Positions 19,503 through 29,319 of a stretch of DNA of 64,000 bases are shown here, piece by piece. Position 1 is the stretch's first letter. Every line of letters starts with the position of its first letter. Source of the stretch: CAWCLK01 sp963796225 (lineage in GTDB: Bacteria; Actinomycetota; Nitriliruptoria; Nitriliruptorales; Nitriliruptoraceae); assembly GCA_963796225.1 (NCBI GenBank), contig CAWCLK010000009.1, positions 1 to 64,000 of the forward strand, in the 5' to 3' direction. The notes beneath the pieces are model-generated. The model had not been told where the DNA came from. It saw only the letters and a program-made list of their open reading frames with translations, and did no database searches. The position numbers and the translations under genes were made by a program.

Positions 19503-20917
19503 CTAGAACTGGAAGTAGATGAACGGCGCGATCCCCTCGGGACCGAGCGCGTCGACGAACAGCAGCGCCGCCCCGAGCGCGAGGCCGACGGGGACCGGGC
19601 GGAGCTGCCCGACGGCGACCTCCAACCGCGCCCCGAGGTCCTTCGGGACGTACTGGAAGCCGATGCCGATGGCGATGAGCGCCAGGACGCCCGCGGTGAC
19701 CAGCGGGGCCTGGCCCGCCGGGAGCGCCCAGCCGACCGAGGATCGTCATCGCGTCCTCGAACGACCCGGCGCGGAAGAACACCCACCCGAAGCACACCAC
19801 GTGGAAGGTGATCAGCCGGCGGACGGCGACCTGCACGCCCGACATGCCTTCGGTCGAGATGACTCCCTGGCCGGTCAGCCGCTCGATGGCCATGCCGACA
19901 CCGTGGATGGCGCCCCAGATCACGAAGGTCCAGGCCGCACCGTGCCACAGGCCACCGAGCACCATGGTCGCGAACAGCGCCCCGATCGTGGCCGCCGTGC
20001 CCGCCCGCGCTGCCGCCGAGCGGGATGTAGAGGTAGTCCCGCAGCCACCGGGACAGGGTCATGTGCCAGCGGCGCCAGAAGTCCCGCAGGGACAGGGCGC
20101 TGTAGGGGGCGTCGAAGTTCTGCGGGAACGAGAACCCGAGCAGCAGCGCCACGCCGATCGCGATGTCGGTGTACCCGGAGAAGTCGGCGTAGATCTGCAC
20201 CGCGTACGCGTACACGGCGACCAGGGTCTCCCCCGCCCCGTGGGCCGCCGGGTTGGCGAACACCGGATCGACGATCGAGGTCGCCAGCGCGTTGGCGATC
20301 ACGACCTTCTTGAACAGCCCGGCCATGATCAGCCCGAAGGCCCGCACCGCCGGGATGGCCCGCGGGTCGCGGGCCTCCCGCAGCTGGGGCAGGAACTCCG
20401 ACCCGCGCACGATCGGGCCGGCGACCAGCTGCGGGAAGAACGCCAGGTAGACGAAGATGTCCAGCCACGGCGCCAGCTCGACCTCGCGGCGGTAGACGTC
20501 GATGACGTAGCTCATCGCCTGGAACGTGAAGAACGAGATGCCGACGGGCAGCAGGATCTCCAGCAGGGGCAGCGGCGGCGTGATCCCGACGTTGCCGAGC
20601 GCGTTGCGGGCCGAGCTGACGAAGAACCCGTAGTACTTGAACCACCCCAGCACGCCGAGGTTGGCCGCCACGCCGACGGCGAGCTGGATGCGGCGGGTGC
20701 GGTCGTCGGCGGTGGACGCCATGGCGCGCGCCACCAGCTGGTTGACGACGGTGCAGCCCGCCAGCAGCAGGGTGTAGCGCCAGTCCCACGCCCCGTAGAA
20801 GACGTAGCTGGCGACGACCATGAAGATCTTCCACGGCGTGCGTCGGTGCATCAGCAGCCAGCTGCCGGTCAGCACGACGACGAAGAAGACCGCGAACTGG
20901 ACGGTCGGGAAGAGCAC
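19503..20917 (-). CDS. MBOAT-family O-acyltransferase (AlgI/DltB-like); two frameshifts
   Basis: A polytopic membrane O-acyltransferase of about 470 residues that would move acyl groups across the membrane to a polysaccharide or teichoic-type polymer. MBOAT marks are visible: WFKYYGFF, FFPQLVAGPI, YADFSGYTDIAIG, FWRRWHMTLSRWLRDYLYIP, and GGLWHGAAWTFVIWG with the likely catalytic His. Frame changes near 20005 and 19745 split the protein; the tail resumes as YVPKDLG and ends at 19503. Together with the SGNH gene it forms a complete transfer pair like AlgI with AlgJ/X. Confidence 0.88.
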
Positions 20918-20947
20918 GGTGGGTCGCTCCCGGGCCCGCGTGGGGCC

Positions 20948-22559
20948 CTACTCGGACGCGTCGGCGCTGGGCTGCTCGGAGGCGGCCGCGTCGGAGGTCG
21001 ACTGGTCGGCGTAGGCCGGGTCGGGCCCGTCCTGGCGCTCGCGGCCACGGGACGGAGGCCTCCTCGCCGTCGGGCACGCCGGCGCACAGCCGCGGGTCGT
21101 CGTACGCCAGCGCGCGCTCGGGCGGGGTGGAACCGGCGAGGTTGCCCGTCCCCACCTGCAGGAACCCGGGGTACGGGTCGCACGGCGGCATGCCGGGCCA
21201 CTGCTTCTCCTCCTCGACGCCGGGCGCGGCGTCGGGGTTGGCCGTCCGGGCCGGGGGCACGAAGTCCGGGTTGGCCTTGGAGACGGTGTCGCCGTCGTCG
21301 AGCACCGCCCGCGTGTAGTGGTTGGCGGCGTTCCACAGCATCCAGCCCTCGATGCCGTTCTCGTACGTGGCACGCATCTGCTCGCTGACGTGCTTGGGCG
21401 AGTGCTCGGGGTAGCCCATCCACGGGGCGGAGAAGTCCTCGAGCCACGGGCGGATCTTCGCGTGCAGGCCCTGGGTGCGCATGCGCGCCTCCTGCATCGC
21501 GTTCCACACCGTCTCGTACGGGTACTCGATCGGGTGCGGCAGCAGCCCGTAGTTCCCCTTGCCGTAGTGCGAGGGGTAGACCATCGGCGAGATGTAGTCG
21601 ACGTACTGGGCGATGCGCTCGAGCACCTGGCCCGTGCCGCCGGCGTCCCAGCGGAAGTCGTAGGTCACGAGGCCGAACAGGTCGGAGGAGATGTAGCCGC
21701 CGGCCTCGTGGATCTGCTCGGAGGCGCGCTTGAGGAAGTCGACGATCTCGTCGCTGTGCCGCCACTCCTCGCGGGGGCGGTCGTCCGGCACGCCGGGCAG
21801 CTCGATGACGCTGGTGTCGCCGTCGCCGCCGTTGGGGAAGCGGATGTAGTCGTACTGGACCTCGTCGAAGCCGAGCTCGAGCGCGGCCTTGCCGACGTCG
21901 ATGCACCACTGGCCCGCGTCGTCCTGGTACGGGTTCAGCCAGCCGAAGTCCTCGGAGGCGTGCCAGCGGCCCCCGCCCTGCTGCTGCACGGCCAGCTCGG
22001 GGTGCGACTCGGCGACCAGGGTGTCCTTGAAGCAGGCGATCCGGGCGATCGCCCAGCCACCGGCGTCCTTGAGCATCTTCAGGCGGTCCTCGACGCCGTC
22101 GAAGTCGTCGCGCCAGTTCGCCCCGCCCCCGTCCTTGGCCAGCGGCAGGTCCATGTCCCACAGCAGCGTGCCGGCCTCGTCCTTGACGTCCACGACGACG
22201 GCGTTGAGCTCGGTCTGCTTGACGAGGTCGACCAGGCTGGCCCAGTTGTTGCCCCAGAACGAGTAGACGTGCGAGTACACGCCCCGCACCGCCTCCGGGT
22301 ACGGCGGCAGGTCGTACTCCTGGCTCACCGCATCGACCTCGTCGGTGCCCGACTCGGACGCCGAGGGGCTCTCGGACGCGGAGGCGGTCTCGGTGGCCGA
22401 GGGGTCCGAGCTGGGCGTCCCGGCCTCGCTCGGGCTGGCCGCGGCGGCGGCCTGCTCGCCATCATCGCCCGAGGAACAGGCGGAGGCGGACAGGGCGACG
22501 AGCGCGAGGCTCGCCACGATCAGGCGCGCACGTCGGCGCGAGGGCAGCAGTGACGACAC
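20948..22559 (-). CDS. Lipoprotein with putative glycoside hydrolase domain (DUF4015, PF13200); one frameshift
   Basis: About 535 residues. Start GTG at 22559 has GGGGAGAG 7 nt upstream. A lipoprotein signal ends ALSASAC, followed by a Ser/Thr/Glu-rich spacer and a TIM-barrel-like domain typical of DUF4015 putative glycosidases (NAVVVDVKDEAGTLLWDM, ELGFDEVQYDYIRFP, YVDYISPMVYPSHYG, IRPWLEDF). DxQYDYIRFP carries likely catalytic acids. The last part changes frame near 21050 and ends ASEQPSADASE. Its place upstream of MBOAT and SGNH suggests all three act on one surface glycan. Confidence 0.83.
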
Positions 22560-22763
22560 GGACGAACTCTCCCCGACGGGCACGAAGGTGACGCGGATGG
22601 GATGTGCCGGCCCCAGCACGACGCGGAACGTAGCGCGCCGCGGCGAGCCCGCCGTTCACGTCAGGGACTCGCGCGACATCCCCACGAAACGTGCACGGGA
22701 CGCACGGGGGCGCGGGCCCGACGTGCGCTCCGAGGCGGGACGCGGCCGCCGGGCGTACAGACT

Positions 22764-22792
22764 GCGGGGCGGGCCGTGACGGCCCGCCCCGC
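22764..22792 (-). terminator. Strong hairpin after the betaine-binding protein gene
   Basis: A 13-bp perfect stem (22764-22776 with 22780-22792) around a 3-nt loop, 21 bp beyond the stop of the substrate-binding protein gene. It should end the ABC operon transcript. The rest of 22560-22813 contains no gene I can see. Confidence 0.8.
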
Positions 22793-22813
22793 GGTGGTGC
22801 TGTGGTGCGTGGA

Positions 22814-23822
22814 TCAGACGTCCAGCCAACCGGTGACGAGATCCTGGTTCTCGGAGATCCAGGTCTCGACGCCCTGCTGCTCGTTGCCTTCGCCGGCCTC
22901 CTCGATCTTCAGCTCGAGGTCCGCCAGCGCGTCACCCGAGATGGAGAAGTTCTGGAGGGCTGCCGCGGCGTTCGGGCAGTCGTCCGCGAAGCTCTGCGAC
23001 GCGACCGCGTGGATGGAGTCGGGGTCACCCAGCGCGTTCTCCGGGTCCTCGAGGTTGGTGAGGTCCCACTTCGCGTAGGCCGAGTGGGGCTCCCACAGGG
23101 TCACGACGATCGGCTCCTCGTTGTTGACGGCGCGCTCGAGGGCACCGAGCATCGCGGCCGTGGAGGACTCGACGAGCTTGTAGTCGTCACCGAGCTCGTA
23201 CGTCGGGATGACCGAGTCCTTGGAGATCCGCGTCAGGCCGGCACCGGACTCGATGCCGACGATCTCGCCACCGAAGGTGTCGGCCTTGCCCTTCAGGTCA
23301 GCGATCGTGGAGATGTCCTGGTTCTCGGACACGTAGGTGGGCACGGCCCAGGTCAGCGGAGCCTTGTCGTACCAGGTCACCAGGTCGTTGACCTGGTCGC
23401 CGTACTCGGCCCAGTAGTCCTCGTGGGTGTTCGGGAGCCACCCGTCCATGAACAGGTCGAGGTCCCCGTTGGCCACGCCGGCGTACAGGGCGCCGACGTC
23501 GAGGTTGTTCGTCTCCCACGAGTAGCCGTTCTGCTCCATGACGTGGCTCCACAGGGCGTTGACGGCAACGTCCTCGGTCCACCCGATGGTGCCCACGGTG
23601 ATGGTGTCGCAGGAGTCGGCCGGGCTGATGACACCGGCGATGTCACCGCTGCCGGAGGACCCCGTCTCGGTGGTGGCGGGCTCGGTGGTCGAGGCCGCAC
23701 CGGTCTCGGTGTCGGTCGCGCCGCTGTCGGCGTCGTCCCCACCGCCGCAGGCGGTGAGGACGCAGCGCGGCGGTCAGGGCCACGCCCGTCGTGCGGATGA
23801 AGCGTTTGCGTGCGTGCTGCAA
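22814..23822 (-). CDS. Glycine betaine/proline ABC transporter substrate-binding lipoprotein; one frameshift
   Basis: An extracellular lipoprotein of the OpuAC/ProX family (PF04069) that binds quaternary-amine osmolytes. The TTG at 23822 is taken as start because AAGGA lies 6 nt upstream and a lipoprotein signal follows (RKRFIRTTGVALTAAL then LTACGGG), with a frame change near 23758. The mature domain shows VGTIGWTEDVAVNALWSHVM, DGWLPNTHEDYW and VVTLWEPHSAYAKWDL, whose Trp and His residues fit the aromatic cage of the family. Last gene of the ATPase-permease-binding protein operon. Confidence 0.9.
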
Positions 23823-23883
23823 CGGGTTTCCTTCAGTTGCGGTCAGGTTGCGTCGTGCAGGTGGGAGGAGGTGAGGGGTCGGA

Positions 23884-24747
23884 TCACCCGGGCTGGTTCG
23901 CGCGGCCCAGGGCGCCGGTCGTGCGGTCGAGGAAGATCGCCAGGATGACCACGGCGAGCCCACTGACGAGCCCGAGGCCCAGCTGGAGCCGCTGGACGCC
24001 CTGGACGACGTCACCACCGAGGCCGCCGGCGCCGGCCAGCCCGGCGATCACGACCATCGACAGCGAGAGCATGATCACCTGGTTGATGCCGGCCATGATG
24101 GTCGGCAGGGCCAGGGGCAGCTGGACCCCGCGCAGGACCTCACGCGGGCTGGCCCCGAAGGCGTTGGCGGCCTCGACGACCTCCGCGTCGACCTGGCGGA
24201 TGCCGAGCTCGGTCAACCGGACCGCCGGTGGCATGGCGAACACGACCGAGGCCGCGACGCCCGGTGCTGGTCCGATGGAGAACATCAGCACCACGACCAG
24301 GAGGTACACGAAGGACGGCATGGTCTGCATGAAGTCGAGGACCGGCCGCAGCAGGGAGGAGACGGTGTCGTTGCGTGCCGCCACGATCCCAGCAGGGAGC
24401 CCGATCCCCACGGCGATGATGGTGGCGACCAGCACCAGCGCGAGACTGCGCATCGTGGATTCGAAGAATCCCGTCATGGCGATGAACGAGAACGCGACGG
24501 CGGTGAAGGTCGCGAGTCGCCAGCCACTCGCCAGGTAGGCGATCAGGGCCAGCGCCAGGACGATCACGACGGGAGGTGGCCAGGTCAGCAGCGCCTGGAC
24601 GACGTCTTCGACCATCCACTCGAGGAAGCGCTTGATCAGCTCGAGCAGCGGGTCGAGGAACCGGATGAACCCGCGGGCCGCACTGTCCACCTGTTCGGTG
24701 ATGTGCCATTCCGGGAAGATGGACTGGGCGAGGAGGAGTTCACGCAT
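23884..24747 (-). CDS. Glycine betaine/proline ABC transporter permease
   Basis: 287 residues, ProW/OpuAB type. A hydrophilic N-terminal segment leads to about six transmembrane helices, with the EAA loop visible as EAANAFGASPREVLRGVQLP followed by LALPTIMAGINQVIMLSLSM. ATG at 24747 overlaps the end of the ATPase gene by 8 bp. A long open frame joins this gene to part of the ATPase, but that is produced by frame errors and is not a true fusion. Confidence 0.92.
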   Translation of the reverse strand: MRELLLAQSIFPEWHITEQVDSAARGFIRFLDPLLELIKRFLEWMVEDVVQALLTWPPPVVIVLALALIAYLASGWRLATFTAVAFSFIAMTGFFESTMRSLALVLVATIIAVGIGLPAGIVAARNDTVSSLLRPVLDFMQTMPSFVYLLVVVLMFSIGPAPGVAASVVFAMPPAVRLTELGIRQVDAEVVEAANAFGASPREVLRGVQLPLALPTIMAGINQVIMLSLSMVVIAGLAGAGGLGGDVVQGVQRLQLGLGLVSGLAVVILAIFLDRTTGALGRANQPG

Positions 24748-25978
24748 GGGCGGGCTCCTGCGGTTCGTCGGGCGTGGCCGCGGCCGTGAGGGCCTGCTCC
24801 CCGGCCAGGGTCTCGAGCAGGGCCGGCCGCGGGATCGTCCCGAGCAGGCGGCCGTCGGTCGTCGACCACCGCGATGGGCACGGTGTGCATGGCGGCCAGC
24901 GCGGACAGGTCGAGCAGCAGGGTGTCCGGCCTGGCCGAGGCGTAGTCCTGGATGAGCAGGTCCTCGACACGGGTCGACCCCGTCGCGAACGCCCTTCACG
25001 AGCCGGTCGTCACGGGCCACGCCGAGCAGCCGGTCGTCAGCGGCCCGACGACGTAGACGCCGTTGAGCTCGGTGCTCGTCGAGCCAGTCGAGCACCTCGC
25101 GCGGGTCCGCGTCCGGCGGGAAGGTCTTGCGGGGCCTGCGCATCGCCAGGTCGGCGGTCAGCACGCGGGCGCGGTCGACGTCGGCGACGAAGTCCGCGAC
25201 GTACTGGTTGGCGGGGTCGTGGATGATCTCGGCTCCCGTGCCGATCTGCACCACCGCGCCGTCCTTCATGACGACGATCCGGTCGCCGATCCGCATGGCC
25301 TCGTTGAGGTCGTGGGTGATGAAGACGATCGTCCGGTGCAGCTCCTCCTGCAGCTCCATCAGCAGGTCCTGCATGTCCCGGCGGATCAGCGGGTCCAACG
25401 CCGAGAAGGGCTCGTCCATCAGCAGGATGTCGGCGTCCGTGGCCAGGCCACGGGCGATGCCGACGCGCTGCTTCATCCCGCCTGACATCTCGTGGGGGTA
25501 CTTGTCCGTCCACCCCTCGAGGCCGACGCGCTGGAGTGCCGCCTCGGCACGCTCGCGTCGTTCGTCCTCGGGGACCCCCTGGATCTTGAGCCCATAGGCG
25601 GCGTTCTCGCCGACGGTGCGGTGCGGGAACAGCGCGAAGTGCTGGAAGACCATCGACATGTTCTGCGAGCGCAGGCGGCGCAACTCCTCCCTGTCGAGCT
25701 TCGCGATGTCCTGGCCGTCGATCTCGACCGTCCCACGCGTGGGCTCGATCAGGCGGTTGAGCATGCGGATGACCGTGGACTTGCCCGAGCCCGACAGGCC
25801 CATGACCACGAACAGCTCGCCCTCGCGCCACGTCGAAGCCGACGTCACGGACGGCCACGACCTGACCGGTCTCCTCGAGCACCTCCGCCTTCGAGCGCCC
25901 CTCGGCCAGCAGGTCGAGGGCGCGTTGCGGCTTGTCGCCGAAGACCTTCGTCAGGCCGGCAACTCGCATCGTGGCCAT
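24740..25978 (-). CDS. Glycine betaine/proline ABC transporter ATP-binding protein with CBS domains; several frameshifts
   Basis: About 412 residues, OpuAA/ProV type. Start ATG at 25978 follows GGAGAG by 7 nt. N-terminus MRVAGLTKVFGDKPQRAL; Walker A GLSGSGKST, Q-loop MVFQHFALFPHRTV, signature MSGGMKQRVGIARGL, Walker B ILLMDEPFSALDP, His switch VFITHDLNEA. Two C-terminal CBS-like segments follow (ELNGVYVVG, DDRLLGVARDDRLVK; HTVPIAVVDD, RLLGTIPRPALLETL), which in this family sense ionic strength. The frame changes near 25838, 25070, 25040, 24990 and 24860, the densest indel cluster of any conserved gene here. Confidence 0.87.
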
Positions 25979-26076
25979 GCGTGGGCTCTCCAGTCTCGAC
26001 GTGGACGGTCGTCGGGAACGCGCCGGATCCGTGAGGAGCCGCGCGGGGCCGCCCCGATCGGGTGACGAGCCGATGC

Positions 26077-26113
26077 AGGTGGCGTCGGGGGTCGGGCCCA
26101 CCCAGCGCCACCT
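26077..26113. repeat. Inverted repeat in the ABC operon leader
   Basis: AGGTGGCG (26077-26084) pairs with CGCCACCT (26106-26113) around a 21-nt loop that is itself G/C-rich. It lies in the 275-bp gap (25979-26253) upstream of the ATPase gene. I see no other gene there; a promoter or structured leader is likely but not identified. Confidence 0.35.
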
Positions 26114-26253
26114 CGACCGGAGGAAGCTCGACGGCGGGGGCGTCTGGGCATGCGCGAACGTGCGCGGCGTCACGGCCCTTCTTCCTGCACCGTAGGGGGA
26201 CCGGTGGCGGTACGCAACGAGGGTCCCGTCCGTCCGTCGCACGACGGCGAGCG

Positions 26254-27190
26254 TCAGCCGGGCAGGACGCCCAGGACGGCCGAGTCCGCGTCGAGCTCGA
26301 CGGTCGCGCCGTGCGGGACCGCCACGTCCCGGTCGTGGTGGCCGATGGGCAGGCCCGCCAGCACCGGCACCCCGAGGTTGCCGAGGCGCTCCTCGACCAC
26401 CTCGGCGATGGTGTGGGAGGGGACGTGGGCGCGGCGGGTCCCCGCCGAGGAAGCCGCCCAGGGCGACCCCGGCGACGTCGGCCAGCAGCCCCGCCGACCG
26501 CAGCTGGGTGAGCATCCGGTCGACCCGGTACGGCGCCTCGTGGACGTCCTCGAGCAGCAGCACGGCACCTCGCGTGTCCAGCTGGTTCGGGGTTCCGATG
26601 CCGGCGCACAGCAGCGCGAGGTTGCCGCCGAGCAGCGGCCCCACGGCGGTGCCGCCTGCGACGGGGCGGGGCGGCGGGGCGCCGGCCGGCTGCGGCAACG
26701 GACCCGTCGTCCACTCCCCCGCCAACAGCGCCCGCAGGTGGGCCGCGGTGACCGGGTGCGCGTCGAGGTGCGGCCAGTCGACCGGCGTTGGTCCCGTGGC
26801 AGCTGACGACACCCGTCGCACGCCACAGGTCGTGGTGCAGGGCCGTGACGTCGCTCAGGCCCACGAACCACCGAGGGTCGGCGACCATCGACGACCAGTC
26901 GACGCGTCCCACGAGGCGGGTCGCCCCGTACCCGCCCCGGACCGACCAGATCGCCCGGATGCCCGGGTCGTCGATGGCCGCCTGGAGGTCGCTCGAGGCG
27001 CTCGGTCGTCCGTGCCCGCCGTGTGGCCGTGGCGACGGCGCACGTGGGGCATCTCCACCGGCTCCAGGCCCCAGTCGCGCAGCACCGCGGCGCCGGCGTC
27101 GACGTGCTCGGGCTCGACGACGCCGCTCGGCGCGACGAGTGCGACCCGGTCGCCGGGGCGCAGCGGGACCGGCCACGAGGCCCGGGTCAC
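26254..27190 (-). CDS. LD-carboxypeptidase (S66 family); about three frameshifts
   Basis: A cytoplasmic murein tetrapeptide LD-carboxypeptidase-like serine peptidase of about 312 residues, used in cell-wall recycling. GTG start at 27190, 7 bp after trpA, reads LRPGDRVALVAPSGVVEPEH. Then AIWSVRGGYGATRLVGRVDW and WFVGLSDVTALH (nucleophile Ser in SD), LLGGNLALLCAGIGTPNQLD and VLLLEDVHEAPYRVDRML (catalytic Glu region), and GLPIGHHDRDVAVPHGATVELD with the catalytic His. Frame changes near 27010, 26790 and 26445 scatter these over three frames. It probably ends the trp transcript. Confidence 0.85.
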
Positions 27191-27197
27191 GCGGGTC

Positions 27198-28097
27198 TCA
27201 CTCCTCGCAGCCGGCGCGGAGCTCGGCCACGAGGGCACGGACCCGGTCCGGGGCGCCGGCGGGGTCGCCGTCGGCGACCGCGTTGACCACGGCGCTGCCC
27301 ACGATGACGCCGTCCGCGTAGGCGGCGACGTCACGGGCGTTGGCGCGGGTCTTGACGCCGATGCCGACCGCCACGGGCGTGTCGGTCCGCTCGCGCAGCC
27401 GTCCGACCAGCACACGGGCGTCGTCCTGGGAGACGTCCTTGACGCCGGTCACGCCGAGCAGCCCCGCCGCGTAGACGAAGCCCGTCGACGACGCGGCGAT
27501 GGCGTCCAGGCGGTCGTCCGTGGAGACGCTGGAGGCCAGGAACACCGTGGCGAGCTCGTGGGGCGCGGCGACGGCACGCCAGTCCGCACCCTCGGAGGCA
27601 GGCAGGTCCGGCAGGATGACGCCGGCGAGCCCGGCGGCGGCGCACGCGTCGGCGAAGGGTTCGTACCCCCGCGTGTCCGCGATGGTGACGTAGGTCATGC
27701 AGAGCGCGGGGACGGGGACCTCGGCCGTGACGTTGGCCGCCAGCGCGAGGTGGTCGGTCACGGTGTAGCCGGCGTCCAGCACGTGCTGGTTGGCGGCCTG
27801 GATCGTGGGTCCGTCCATCATCGGGTCGGAGAACGGGAAGCCGATCTCGAGCACGTCCGCACCGGCCTCGACCGCCGCCCGGAAGCACGCGAGGGAGGTG
27901 TCCGGGTCCGGGAAGTTCGCCGGGAGGTAGATCACCAGCGCGGCGCGCCCTTCGCCCCGTGCGCGCTCGAAGGCGGCCCGGACGCGACCCGGCCCGTCCA
28001 CCGGGTCGGACCCGACCACGACGACCTGGGGCTCGCGGGGCAGCAGGTCGTCGTCCTTCGGGCGGTCGTCGGCGTCGATCCGGATCGGGTCAGCCAT
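27198..28097 (-). CDS. trpA: Tryptophan synthase alpha subunit
   Basis: Cleaves indole-3-glycerol phosphate to indole. 299 residues with an N-terminal extension of about 35 residues before the usual start. The catalytic Glu is in VLEIGFPFSDP and the catalytic Asp in DPMMDGPTIQ; the phosphate-binding loops are SSTGFVYAAGLLGVTGVK and PVAVGIGVKTRA. The start overlaps the trpB stop by 8 bp, fitting coupled synthesis of the alpha2beta2 complex. Indel-free. Confidence 0.96.
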   Translation of the reverse strand: MADPIRIDADDRPKDDDLLPREPQVVVVGSDPVDGPGRVRAAFERARGEGRAALVIYLPANFPDPDTSLACFRAAVEAGADVLEIGFPFSDPMMDGPTIQAANQHVLDAGYTVTDHLALAANVTAEVPVPALCMTYVTIADTRGYEPFADACAAAGLAGVILPDLPASEGADWRAVAAPHELATVFLASSVSTDDRLDAIAASSTGFVYAAGLLGVTGVKDVSQDDARVLVGRLRERTDTPVAVGIGVKTRANARDVAAYADGVIVGSAVVNAVADGDPAGAPDRVRALVAELRAGCEE

Positions 28098-29319
28098 CGT
28101 CGCGCTCGCTCTCCTGCTCGACCTGCGGCAGGCCGACCGTCCAGCCGGCCACCCGCACGACCTCGTCGACGTCCTTGTCGCCCCGCCCCGACACCGTCAG
28201 GACGACCCGCGCGCCGGGGGCCAGCAGGTCGGTGCCGTGCTTGAGCAGCCACCCGATGGCGTGGGCGGGCTCGAGCGCCGGGATGATGCCCTCGAGCTCG
28301 GACAGCCGGCGGAACCCGTGCAGGGCCTCCGCGTCGGTGGCGGACACGTAGGTGGCCCGGCCCGAGTCGGCGAGGAAGGCGTGCTCGGGGCCGACGCCCG
28401 GGTAGTCGAGCCCGGCCGAGATCGAGTGGGCGTGCTGGACCTGGCCGTCGTCGTCGACCAGCGCCACCGACCGGGCACCGTGCAGGATGGCCTCGCGCCC
28501 CTCGGTGATCGTGGCGGCGCTGTGCCCGGTGCCGAGCCCCTCGCCGGACGCCTCGACGCCGATCAGCGCCACCCCGTCCTGGTCGATGTAGTCGGCGAAG
28601 GACCCGATGGCGTTGGACCCGCCCCCGACGCAGGCGACCACCGCGTCCGGGAGCCCACCTTCCTGTTCGGCGAACTGGGCCCGCGACTCGATCGAGATCA
28701 CCGACTGCAGCTCGCGCACCATCTGCGGGAAGGGGTGGGGCCCCATGGCGGAGCCGATGAGGTAGTGGGTGGTGGCCACGTTGGTGACCCAGTCGCGCAT
28801 GGCCTCGTTGATGGCGTCCTTGAGGGTCCGCGTGCCGGACTCGACGGGCACGACCTCGGCGCCCAGCAGCTGCATGCGGATGACGTTGAGCCGTTGGCGG
28901 CGGCAGTCCTCGGCGCCCATGTAGACGGTGCACTCGAGGCCGAACAGGGCGGCAGCGGTCGCCGTGGCCACGCCGTGCTGGCCGGCCCCGGTCTCGGCGA
29001 TCAGCCGCGGCTTGCCCATGTGGCGCGCCAGCAGGGCCTGGCCGACGACGTTGTTGAGCTTGTGCGACCCGGTGTGGGCGAGGTCCTCGCGCTTGAGGTG
29101 GACCTCGAAGCCCGCCTCCTCCGACAGCCGCGTGGCGTGGTACAGCGGTGTGGGGCGCCCCCCGTACTGGCGGCGCAGGCGGTCCAGCTCGGCCTGGAAC
29201 TCCACGTCCTCACGCGCCCACGTCCAGGCCTCGTCGAGCTCGGCCAGGGCGCCCGAGAGCGCCTCCGGGACGAACTGGCCACCGAAGCGGCCGAAGTAGC
29301 CGGGCTTCACGTCGGTCAT
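28090..29319 (-). CDS. trpB: Tryptophan synthase beta subunit
   Basis: PLP enzyme joining indole and serine. 409 residues with the canonical opening GYFGRFGGQFVPEALSGALA, the PLP lysine in HTGSHKLNN, GAGQHGVATATAAA, and the phosphate-binding CVGGGSNAIG. ATG at 29319 overlaps the trpC stop as ATGA. Lies between trpC and trpA in the minus-strand trp operon. Confidence 0.97.
   Translation of the reverse strand: MTDVKPGYFGRFGGQFVPEALSGALAELDEAWTWAREDVEFQAELDRLRRQYGGRPTPLYHATRLSEEAGFEVHLKREDLAHTGSHKLNNVVGQALLARHMGKPRLIAETGAGQHGVATATAAALFGLECTVYMGAEDCRRQRLNVIRMQLLGAEVVPVESGTRTLKDAINEAMRDWVTNVATTHYLIGSAMGPHPFPQMVRELQSVISIESRAQFAEQEGGLPDAVVACVGGGSNAIGSFADYIDQDGVALIGVEASGEGLGTGHSAATITEGREAILHGARSVALVDDDGQVQHAHSISAGLDYPGVGPEHAFLADSGRATYVSATDAEALHGFRRLSELEGIIPALEPAHAIGWLLKHGTDLLAPGARVVLTVSGRGDKDVDEVVRVAGWTVGLPQVEQESERDDG

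Noticed and set aside
23884..25848. Apparent ATPase-permease fusion of the betaine transporter
   Set aside because: The join region lacks ABC or membrane motifs in that frame, while correct CBS-domain sequence and an ATPase stop overlapping the permease ATG exist in another frame. It is produced by indels.
26254..27190. LD-carboxypeptidase as a decayed pseudogene
   Set aside because: All catalytic regions are retained over three frames, matching the indel pattern of clearly essential neighbours.
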